64,000 bases of DNA from Lomentospora prolificans (taxonomy: Eukaryota > Ascomycota > Sordariomycetes > Microascales > Microascaceae): the NCBI GenBank assembly GCA_029532625.1, contig JARFXM010000004.1, positions 3,162,001 through 3,226,000 on the forward strand. The letters run 5' to 3'. This document shows, in pieces, positions 35,937-46,779 of this stretch. A program made the position numbers and the translations under genes. The notes below the pieces were generated by a model, which saw only the letters and a list, made by a program, of their open reading frames with translations, made no database searches and was not told the DNA's origin. The first letter of the stretch is position 1. Every line of letters begins with the position of its first letter.

Positions 35937-38900
35937 AGGCTCTGACGATTGGAATAAGTTGAATGACGGATGCCATACAGGGAGAGCGCTAAGTATCTGG
36001 ACTCGTAAAGAGATGGAAGTTCAGGATTCGCAATCGAAAATTGTGGCAAGTGGGTGGTGATATCATCCGACCAACCCCACGGCAAATGCCGACGCGTCCG
36101 GTCGACGGAGTTAAACCGGTGGAAATAATCCGCCGCTTCCTGGAATGAAGGACTTGACCGACGCCCAAACTCCGATCTCTGTCGGGTGCCCGCCAATGGA
36201 TCAAATTTTTTTCCATAAGCACGAGTCTCTTCAGTCACTGTCTTCGTTTCTGTTGTCGTGAATTTGCATCGTAGTACTGTCTCTGACGACCCTCGCGTGC
36301 ACATGTAATACACTATGAGGCCATCGAATCTCGATTCAATATTGAGGGCTGCCCATCAGAGCTACCAGACCGCCAGGCCAGCTGCTGGCTCAACTCTTTA
36401 CTCTCATTTTTGACTGTAGTTGGTTATTGAATGGTACAAGATGGACTTAACACTACACTTTTCTTATCCAACAACTGTGCACTTAAACTGGCTTCAATTC
36501 TCAAGGATCAATTTTTGGAAATAGCTTAAGCTAGTATTTTCCAAGACGTGGAGCTGTTAGCTTATTGGTGCTTGAAGGATAACTTGTGTACGACCAGCAG
36601 TAGCAAGCGCGATCTCTTTGTCCCCTGCATCGCGGATCTGCCCCAGGAGAACCTGGTTGAGACCTTGGCTCAACGCCCGATCTTCGATAACCCAAGAATT
36701 AAATACTGACAGGTTTCCTAACTCTTATGAAGGGCAACTTTTGCTACAATTCTTTCGCACACACACATATCTCACGAACGTAGCACAGTTCTTCGAACTT
36801 GAGCAAGTCTGCAATATGGTTGGAGAGTCAGGCCCGGGACGCTTTAGCTTGGATTGATCTGCTCGCGTTCGTCTATTGTTACAAGGCATGTGCCGGCGAG
36901 AAACACTCGCTTGGATGGAAGCATTTGTCTCAATAAACGACGGGGAAAAGGGTATTGACAACACGATCGGACCGATATCTCATGTGGTTGATATCGCAGC
37001 GTCCTTTGCTCCGCGCATTGTGCAAGTACTCTCGACTTTCGCGTGCAGAGAAGCTCTCCGGACTTTGCAGAGTCTGACATGTGAGGAGGAGGTGACTCTG
37101 CTTGATGGACCACACGTCCCATGCGTCCTGAATTCTGAACTGAGCCATGGCCGGCCATGGCTACGGGCAGTGAAGCACAGCTGGCTTGGGAATCGGAAGC
37201 CGGGTGCCATAGACGCTATGTCGATGGGTTTGCTATTTCTGTCAAGGGCCCTGCCCCATGTCGGAAAGCAGGGGATGCAGTTCCGGCTCTGACACGTCGG
37301 GGCGGTTCGTTCATGCGCAAGTCTTCCGCCCGCTTTTGTCAATAATGGGCGGCCCGGCAAACGTGCATTCGCCACTAAATTGTAGTATCCCAAAATACCA
37401 GTCTCGGGCTTGATAGGTTATGTCAATGGTGGCTCCGAATTGGTTCGACTGGGCTTCGCCGTGCGAGGACCGGCCTATCAAGCGCCGTCCCCTTCATTTG
37501 TGTCTCTGAAACCCCAGCAGAGCCTCCTTCCCACACTCATACTGTAACCCGGACACTTGTGGGGCCATCTCGAGACAAAGAAGCCAACTTGCACTCACCT
37601 AAACGCTTGGTCCATCATGGTTAAGCCCTGGGCTGCTCAGGCAATTTTCGACTCTTGGCTGCACTGAAGGCAAAAGAACACTTTGACCAAGATCGCCAGG
37701 GAGTAGATAGTCTAATCTGCGACTCGTTGGTCTCAATGCTACTGTAGACTAGGACAAGTCTGTCGCGGAAAGACAACAGTCCTTGGGCGAGGCTTCAACA
37801 TTGGCGGATGATCTATTTGGTGGAGGAGAATCGAGACAATGGCCTCGTTTTATTAATAGCACGTGGTTGTCTTCACTGCGCCTTCAAGCTTTGCCAGCAC
37901 TAGGAAACCATTGGAAACGAACAATGGGAAGACCCCTCTGGCAAACTGCTCGTGGGTTATTGGTCGCTTTCCTTCTCACTTTTGTCTATTCTCTTGGGAA
38001 CCTAAGGAATCCTAAAGAGGTGTCCTGAGCGCATCAGGAATCTGAATTTCAGGAGCCGGAAACGTTCAAGCTCCAACATGAGGCCGGGGCGATGTTCAAG
38101 AGGCTCGAGAAATGAAAGAGCGAGCGAACTAGTGGTCATAATTCAATTCAGCGAGCGCTTGATGGGGTTGAGATGTTCACATATTACGTGTAATGCGGAT
38201 GCCATGGGTGGAACTTGAAACCGTTCGTCCACATATCAAATTAATAGATTTTGGGGTAATAGCTGGCTAAGTCGTAGTAGGTTAAGAATTGTTAAGAATT
38301 GGTTCGTGGATGAGAGGGCAACATCCACTCTTTTGAGGCTGAGCAAAGCTGAAGCCAGCGTCTCGCCCAGCCAGCTATGGGGCCTGGCCTTGAATTTTCA
38401 GTGCTGCTCAGGGCCGACACAGAAGCACGAACGTAACTCCTGAGATTGCTGGCATGTGATATGGGTCCCAGACATTCAGGACCTTGCCCGAAACTGGGCG
38501 CCATCTGTGTGACGCGTCAAGGTTTACCAACATCCCTTTGCGCGGCCTCGAATTGCGCATCACCTGTAATGGTCGGTTGGATTTTTCTTCTTGTTAGCTA
38601 TTCCGTCATAAGGGATCCAGGATACTTGTAGGACTGAAAAGGCAATTTCCGAGCTAATGCATGCGCGGGTTCATTTAACCAGAAGCGAATTTTGGGACCT
38701 GGGTTCTGGTGAGGGCAGCGCATGTACGAAGTACCTCCACCATGATCAGCATCTTCAAATCCAATGCTACATTAGGAAAGTGAGATAATATTGCTGGATC
38801 GCTATTTGAGGAAGTAACGGCCCGACGACGCCCCCGCCCCACTGGCTGGGACCCTGACATAAGTACAGTGCTCACCTACATTAGTGTTGGAGACGACCTG

Positions 38901-40456
38901 GGGAGGCAGGGAGGAGAACGGGGAAATTGATCCCTCACAAGGCTTGGCTCTATTCTGTTGGCTTTACAACAAGTGGGCTTGGTCCAGGCTAAACCGCTGT
39001 TGCTTTCCGTCGCATTTTCACCCCGCTTCCTCTTTCGCTAGTCCCGAGTCCGATGGTCAACAGCGTGGGCCAATACGCTCAGCAGCTTACGTCTCTGCTC
39101 TCGTCAGCGTTGTTGAGGAAAATGCAGAACTCGGCAGGTCACGGATGTCAAACCTGAGTGCCTTGATGGAGAGGCCACCGTCTCAATCAACAAGTGACTC
39201 GGATGACTGACCATTGCTGGCCAATTGCTTTATGCCTGGCAACGCACAGAAGTTGGCAATGCTGGCGGTTCTAGTTGGTGGAACTCGGACTAATAGATGG
39301 AATCTTGAATTTGTCGCGCTATCCAATAAGCAGGCTCTGTTGGCTTCTTGATTGAGTAGCGGGTTAATCACAGGGCCATTTGTAGGCAATAGCTAAAGCG
39401 TGTTTAGCCTGCAATGGGATGCTCAGCCATTTTCTAACGGCCCCGAGTTAGAATTCGGATAGCCAAATCGTACGTCGAGGCCCCAATTTGCTCGTCACGA
39501 TCGCATTTGATTTGTCCATATAATCTTGCATGTCACCAAACTTGGAAACTACGGAGTAGGTTAGCCATTGCACTCAGAGCACATGCTTGGGAGGGAGCAG
39601 CAATCATTCAGGGAAGGTGATAGTAAGAGGGGGGGAACCAGGAGAATGTAAAATCACGAAAAGGGGATTCCAAAAGGATCTAAGTGGATGCGCTTGTTAT
39701 GCATGCGACAGTAACTGGGTACCTCGACGGAGGTACCCCAGCAACTTCTTTGAGCGCGGGAAGCTGTAACAAATCTCCCACAATGTGGCGTGCTTTGAGT
39801 TGTTGCTACCCCGACCCAGGACCACGAGTCCCTTGTAACTGAGAGCACCGTCACAAAGTACTCGGTACCCATGCTCCCAAGCTGGCTGTGTCTGTTCCCT
39901 TCCCACACACTCACTCCCGCCCCAGATTGCTTTGATCTCTGAGTCTCCGCAGTACCTTCGTTTCCATGTCTCCTTCCCAATTCCCCAGCACCTTGCATCG
40001 TGGGAGCGGATGTTCACCTCTCTCTAACCCACCATTGACAACATTCCTTCACCTCTACGTTCGTTGACACCGCACAACGCTTTCTCCCTCCTTCCGAGTA
40101 CCGAACCTCACAGTGGCCTCGAGGATCCGTACTATAATTGACCAGCAATCGCAGCCACCTCAGGCGCCTGCCCTGACTTGTAACAGTCGTGATCCGTCCT
40201 ACTCTCCTTCGTGTCCCGCCGAACCAGACGATTCTCTAGTACTATCGGTTCCTCGAGCATCGCGTGCGACTTTCTCTCTTCCGCGTTACAGCCTTCCTCG
40301 TGCTATTCACATTGCTTCACCAGAATTATGAACCCTGGACGTTAGACCACCGGCGACACGTCCCCGAGCGACAGGATCCGCTTCTTCGCCGCGTCTTGAC
40401 GACGCTGGCCACTCCCGCCGTACTTTGTTTACCCTCGTCCCTGGATCCTCACAATC
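35937..40456. other. 4.5-kb region without a supportable gene; palI leader
   Basis: This lies between the divergent kinase and palI genes. The last 0.5 kb or so (39,990-40,456) is pyrimidine-rich and probably contains the palI core promoter and leader. Other open frames (for example 36,844-37,393, both strands) are overlapping, start at non-ATG codons and show no domain. No mobile element or RNA gene is visible. Confidence 0.55.
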
Positions 40457-42469
40457 ATGCTGCGACCTGCCACCCCACTGTCGGTGTTGCTCTTCGGGGC
40501 TTTCGCATTGGTTCTTCTTGCGGTTATCTCCGCGCCGATTATTAGTGGGATACCTCTTGGCAATCTCGATGGCGTGAATTTTGGTGTATTCGGCTTCTGT
40601 GGTCCCGACGGTTGCACCGATATCCAGATCGGATACGATCCGAGTACGTCTCTGTCCCTTCGACATTCCCTAGGCTTAGAGGCCGGGGCATGCAGTGACA
40701 CATGTGTAGCCCCAATGCTAACCACTAGCCCCGTGTAGCTGGACTGCTTGACAATCCCAAGTTCGATATGCCTGCTTCGGTTCGCGATTCCTTGACAACT
40801 ATTCTTATTGTCCATCCCGTCGCGGCTTTCCTGACACTTGCATCGTTTATCCTGGCTGCAGCCGCGCACCTTCACTCCGCCTCCCACTCCTCCCGCTATC
40901 TTCTTGCTCTCTTTATCGTCATCTTCATCGATTTCCTCGTGTGCCTTGTCGCCTTTGTTATTGACGTGTTGCTCTTTATACCCCACTTGGCGTGGGGTTC
41001 CTACATTGTACTTGCTGCGACCATTATGGTCGCTCTAAGTGGCATCTTTGCCTGCGCAATGCGACGCACCCTCATCAGTAGGAAGGCAAGGAAGAACAGA
41101 GTCGCTCAGAATGCGGAGATGAGCGGTGAAAACTACTACAATCGTGAAGCGCAGAAGCAAGCCGTTGCTATTACCCGTCAACCTACCATGCCTGTCCTTA
41201 GCGGCGCGAATGGCACTGGCGATGCGCTTCCCGTCTTCGCTTCGTTCGAGAACCAGCGGAAGGACGACAAGGTTAGCGACGAGCATGTTCCGTTGACCCA
41301 ACGCAGCCCCACCCAGACTTCCCCAAACTTTATGGGTTCCACATCGACAAGCCCGCCATTAGGTGAACCGGTGCGGTCTAATTCAGTTCCTCCAATGCAA
41401 CAGGACCAGTACGGAAACCCCATGGGACCGTCTCCTGATGATTACGCGGCTCTTCGACGGGGTCCGTCTTTCGACCAATTGAGTGCTCGGGGACGTGGCG
41501 GTATGCCTCCGCAAGGCTATCGTGGCCGTGGTGGTGGAGGTGGAGGATATGGCAGAGGAGGCTACGGTCCCCCCCGTGGCGGCTACGGACCTCCGGGGCG
41601 CGGCGGATACGGCCCACCAAGAGGAGGTTATGGACCCCCGCCACGAGGAGGCCCCGGTGGCATGATGCGTGGAGGCGGGCGTTCGCCTTACCAGAATCCT
41701 AACATGGGTGGCCCGTATGACCGACGTCCCTCTCCAGCGGATGCATACGGTGCGTACGGACGAGGGCCGAACGACCAATACAGCTCAAGCACGACCCTGC
41801 CCTCGAGCACAGGCTACGATGGCTATAGCTCGGATCGCAATACTCTCCCACGTGCCGAGTCCCCTCCTCCTTTGCCAGAGGGAGTTGGCGCTCCTGCAGT
41901 TGAAATGGATGCCAGTCCTTCTGGCCCAACTGGCAATTATGGAGCCATCAGAGATAGCGATACTGATGTTGCAGGGATGGTGGGCTTGCAACAGGCCAGA
42001 TCGGGTAGCGCGCGGCCAACTGACTCGTACATGAGCGATGGTAGCAAGTATAGCACCGAGGAGTATGTCTTTCAACCCCTTCCCTCCCCACCCGCGGGTT
42101 TATTACTAACAATGGCATAGCCCCCAAGGCCAATACGTGCCGCCTCGTGCAGCTTGGAACCAAGCGACCGGGCGACACTCGCCGAGCGTACCGTCGCCGC
42201 TCGGCATCCGAAGGCCCGATCCACAAGGTCGCAACACCCCAGATAACGGGACCGCGTATTACGAGGACGTGGACCCTCGATATGCAGCGGATCCAAACGG
42301 AAGATCGGTGCCACAGGGTCGCCAACCCGGCCAGTACCAGGGAGCCCCGGGAGGCTACGGCCGACCAACCCCGCAAAGTAGCAATCCCGATATCCAGAAT
42401 AGAGGCGCCGGTCTTGGACGGAGCCCCCCCCCGGGCCTCAATCCAGCCAGATCCTACCCCGCCTTTTAA
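40457..42469 (+). CDS. palI: pH-response regulator PalI/RIM9
   Basis: Three exons: 40457-40643, 40739-42062, 42121-42469; 619 residues. Four hydrophobic segments occupy the first 165 residues or so: LSVLLFGAFALVLLAVISAPIIS, ILIVHPVAAFLTLASFILAAAAHL, YLLALFIVIFIDFLVCLVAFVIDVLLFI and YIVLAATIMVALSGIFACAM. The first loop carries NFGVFGFCGPDGC, the cysteine motif of the Sur7/PalI family. The long cytosolic tail is rich in Gly, Pro and Tyr with tandem GGYGPP/RGG units (about 41,540-41,660) and DPQG/QGRQPGQ repeats near the end. PalI acts at the plasma membrane with PalH to send the ambient alkaline pH signal that leads to PacC processing. Length and tail match filamentous-fungal PalI. Confidence 0.92.
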
Positions 42470-44488
42470 CTAAGAGCTTGAGTTCCCCTGCCTCGAATAC
42501 TACTTCCGAGTCGTTCTAGTCCATATACCCTTTTTTCGTCGTGTACATAGTTCGTCGAGGTTTTTGGATACCAAAATTACGTTTCTAACTTGAATCTCGG
42601 AGACTACAGTGGGTAGCCTGAGCGTTGCTACACCCCTCGTGGTGCTTACCACTATTTCTTTGTTTGAGCCGCCCCTTCTCCCAGATCTCTCCTGTCCCGT
42701 CCCCTAGGCAGGATACGGCCTGGTTTTGAGGACATCGAGGCTTAGCATTCGCCTGTCCTCCACTATCAAGGGACTCAGCATGTCAGGCATTGGTTGGAGA
42801 GAAGGTGTGAAAGGATGGATTCATATACATAACCATCGGGAGTTTCTTGTTCTCGTTTAGGCGTTTGGCGTAGTGGCAACCTTGACATCATGACTCGATC
42901 TCGAGCCTTTATTCGTCCACATTTCGCTCAATACATTTCTTTTCCCCATAGCTGTACATGTGCATGAATAACTTTCAGCTGCTTACTTCTGTGGACATGT
43001 CACCAGCAAAATCCCTTGCACCACGACTGCACCATGCCTCCCTTCATAGAGGCAGAGTAGATATATCCCATTCTCACTTCATTAGGGTCTATTCTACCAC
43101 AAGGATGCAACGATGATCCAAAAAAGGCAGGCTACAAGGGATTTCGGGACATATCAAAGAATTTCTTCACATCACCAGCACCTCCATACCAATTAAACAA
43201 TTAGAGTATAATAGCTAGGCTCCTTGCTTGGATCAGCTTGGCAACCTCGAGCTCTGGGACGTGCTTCCATCCGCCTCGTACCCGGTAAGCTCCAGTGACG
43301 ATGGGTTCCTTTACCGGCCCCTTTCAGATTCTCTATGATTCTTTCCTGCCCAGGTTGTGGGATCATCATCCTTCCCTCTCTTACCTTTCCTAGGTTCACA
43401 ATTGATTTCCACACAACTTCCTCCTCCATCCTCTCAAAGGAACTCACCACCCTCTCAACACCTTACATCAACCGGTTATCTTCATCGAGAGCCCGCATTC
43501 AAACTGTTACCCATCTATTTTCTGTTTCGTTTCGTTTCTTCCCTAATTCTCAGCTTCAACGCGTTACAGTTACCCTTAGGGCAGCGAGAGGATCGCAGCT
43601 TGACCAGGATCACAAGTTTGGTTCCCACGCTCTATATGAGGGCAGATTCACTGGTATGGGATCCGTCGAAGCTGCTCATCACCAGCTCGTTCGCTTGTAC
43701 TTCTCGCTCGAGCGGTGCGCCCGGTTCGTTTCTTGTTGCTTGAGGACTTTAGACTGATAATACTATACAACAGTATAAACTCGAGCCCCTGAGATACAAC
43801 AGCATTCAGTCACCGGGGTTCTTCGATTCCCTGGTCTCGGACGATAGCAACTCAACTCGACTATATAGGTTAGTTCATTGCCGTCGCCGCCGCCGCCATC
43901 CAAATTAGACTTATCGTCCACGGCATCCTATCGACTTCAAGGTCTTCCGCGAATCTTACAGCTAATATTTTACGCCAGGCTAGTGTAGAGACTAAGGTGA
44001 CACTCCATACGGTCTAGCGAAGAACACCGAAATCTAGGAGCATCAATACTAAGGACGTGCCTTCCGTAAGTTTCAACCGTACACTTCCCACCCGGGCAGC
44101 CAGCGTGACAGGCAAAAGGCCTAGTGGAAGTCGTTCCTTCTATGTTGGCTGAACCCCGCTCCCTTGGCAAATACTGACGATGATTCAGAAACCAGACTTT
44201 TCAAGTATAATTCGTGACTGGGAGAGTTCTCTTTGACAGTTAGTTACTAGGCCTGTTCCTTTTGTAGTTGCTTCTCCTTATTTGCTCTTTCCGATGCTAC
44301 GCTCATGCTGCCCCCCGAGTCCTACTCTTCGTTCTTGATCGTTGAGGTGTATTGCCGGTACTAAGATCCCACCTCAGTAGCTGATAGTAAACCATTCTCA
44401 AGGTTCAAGTCGGAGGGAAAGATTGCGCGGTACGTCCTCTCCTGGCCACATTCACTACAAGCCTCTACTTGCTAAAAGCCTAGATAAG
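42470..44488. other. Intergenic region and probable spliced 5' leader
   Basis: About 2 kb. From about 43,330 the plus strand becomes pyrimidine-rich, like a promoter and leader. Just before the ATG at 44,489, GGTACGTCC (44,429) and AAGCCTAG (44,476-44,483) could be the ends of a 5'-untranslated intron. No protein-coding frame is supported. Confidence 0.45.
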
Positions 44489-46779
44489 ATGGCCTCCTCC
44501 CCTTTGGGCGAAGACACTTATGCGGGGTCCGCAGCTAGCGGATCCTCGTCTGCATTGAAAGATAACAAGCAGCTCCTGCTGCCCGAGACACCTCGCCAGG
44601 CTGGAGAGGAAGAGAAGACCCAGACCTTCTACACAACAGCTGGGACCATCTGGAAGCCAGAATCAGAGAAGCCGCTGAAGGCTCCTGTTCGCCGTGGAAG
44701 GGTCAACAGATATTCTCCTCTTGATAGCGGAAACCGCGTCTCTCTACTAACCCGGCAATTGGACATGATGGGCATTGACAACCACGGATACACGCGTAAC
44801 CCGTACCTCGTGGAGCGCATGCATACGCCCATGTACTCGCCGCTCCAGCAAAACAATGAGCGTGCTCGAAGCCCTGCTCAGGCCAGTTCGCACAATGACA
44901 ACCGTTCGAGCGCCGGATCCAAACACATGGGATCTACCTTGGGTGTCATGCGTAGCACCACCGAGCTTGCGAATGTGACTATGTCACCCTCTGTTATATC
45001 CAACGCTAACAGATTTTACCGTGGCCTCCCTCTTAGCGAAAGTGATGATGTTTTCGATTCGGTTGACGAGGCGCTGCGAAGGCTCCCAGTTAAGTCTTTG
45101 GCCAACCTGGCCTCGTACCCGAATCCAAACCAAGAAAAGGCTAGGCGTGCCTTGACTAAGGCATACATGGCAATGGGTAAGCTATTTCTCTGCTTAGATT
45201 TCATGATGTCCAACGTAGATACAGTACCCCCCAAGCTAGGCACTAATGTACATGTGCTGGTTTAGCGGCGGAAGGAGGGCCTCACATGTCCCTTAACGCG
45301 CATGGAGAGATGTCCGATGCAAACGAGCAGCTCATTTTCCCTGCCCAGCTCATCGATATTGGCAGCTCAGATATTCCTAAGGCCGCTGATATTCAAGCTC
45401 TCGCAGATTATTCCTGCAGACTTTCCTCCAGCAGAATGACGAAGCCTCTCAACCAGCCCCGATATGGAGGCTACACTGCGACACCTCTAGCAACAGGCCC
45501 CGGAGCCCCGGAGCCTCTGAAGGCAGGACCTCCGGGCCAGCGCCAGGCATTCCCCCCGAAGGGTATTCCCTTGAACAACCCCGAGACGTTTTATACTTCA
45601 ACCGCTCAAGCGATTCAAACGGGAAATGTGGCATTCCTGAACAACCAAGCCCCCCATGTCAATACGGGGAATAACAGGAATGGCACTATTTCACGTGCCA
45701 GTTCTGCAACTCATCAGTCAATCGAGCTCTCTTCCCGACTTGGGGATGAGATTGGCAGTGGTAGGGATTCCGGCTGTTCCATCATGGCTGCAAACAATTT
45801 CGGCAGCCACGATGGCCGTCATGGATCCCATAGCCTTCTACCTCCCCATCGCATCGTTGCCCGGAAGGCCCCTATCCCCAGTCTCAGTCACTCATCGAAC
45901 TCGGGTACCAATTCCATCAGCGGGTCCGGGAATGGGCCCCCAGGCCTTGGGGAATACGCCTATAACTATGGATACACTGCAGGTAGCCAGCCCTCACCGT
46001 CTCAAGGACTAGGCAACTATAATAGTCCAACTATCCATCACACAATCAATCACCACCAGGGACATCAAGTAAACGCGGCGAATGTCCAGCCGCAACTGGG
46101 TGGTAATGTGTATCACAATACTGTCAAAGGCCCCATCGCTCTTGAACTAGGCGCTGGTCTAGGCTCCTGTGATTTCACTGGCGATGGCATGATCGACAGC
46201 CTTAGAGACGACCAGCTCTGGAATATCAAAGCTCAACTGCTCAAACCCCATGGTTGGGACCCGTCTGAGTTTAGCACCACACACTACCCATCTGGGCCGA
46301 GCAAGATGACCGACCGTAAACTTCTTGGGCGTCAAAGGAAGGTTGATGAGTCGTTTTATAGCGGAACTGCTAGACTCGACATGTCTTTCGAAGCGTTCCA
46401 AAAGTGGGGACTTGAGAAACAAAAGCAAATCGGTCTTCAGAAGAGCCCCGTCGGGGCCGTCGGTGAAGACGTCCGCCTATCCAAGGGAACATCTAAGCCG
46501 CATCAGAATTCGGCTCCATCTCGAGCAGTAGCGCTCCTCCCGAGGCAGACTTATCAGCACACCCCTGTTGAGGATGCAAACAAAATGTCAACGACTGAGC
46601 ACACAGAATCATGCCTAAATGCTACAGCTCACGCTCTCAACTACCGGCAGCAGTTGGAGCACGCATCCTTGAAGGCTACAAATCTTTATGACCGAGACAA
46701 GCAAGTACAGGAAGAGGAGACGTACGAGGAATTAGGAAGCGCCGCCCTACTTCCCGGATCCACCCCTGATGTTGAGTAA
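44489..46779 (+). CDS. Fungal protein of unknown function, low complexity
   Basis: Two exons, 44489-45176 and 45266-46779; 733 residues. I start at ATG 44489 (MASSPLGEDTYAG); the open frame reaches further only through a TTG. I do not recognise a family. Short ordered-looking blocks are FYTTAGTIWKPESEKPLKAPVRRGRVNRYSPLDSGNRVSLLTRQLDMMGI (near the start), RRLPVKSLANLASYPNPNQEKARRALTKAYMAMG (end of exon 1) and DSLRDDQLWNIKAQLLKPHGWDPSEF...RKVDESFYSGTARLDMSFEAFQKWGLEKQKQIGLQ (about 540-625). The stretch between is Ser/Asn/Gly/His-rich and probably disordered. No signal peptide or membrane segment is visible. Two real-looking blocks joined by phase-correct splicing support a genuine gene. Confidence 0.75.

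Noticed and set aside
36844..37393. Overlapping 104-138-codon frames on both strands upstream of palI
   Set aside because: They begin at non-ATG codons or lack domains, and three overlapping frames cannot all be genes; none stands out.
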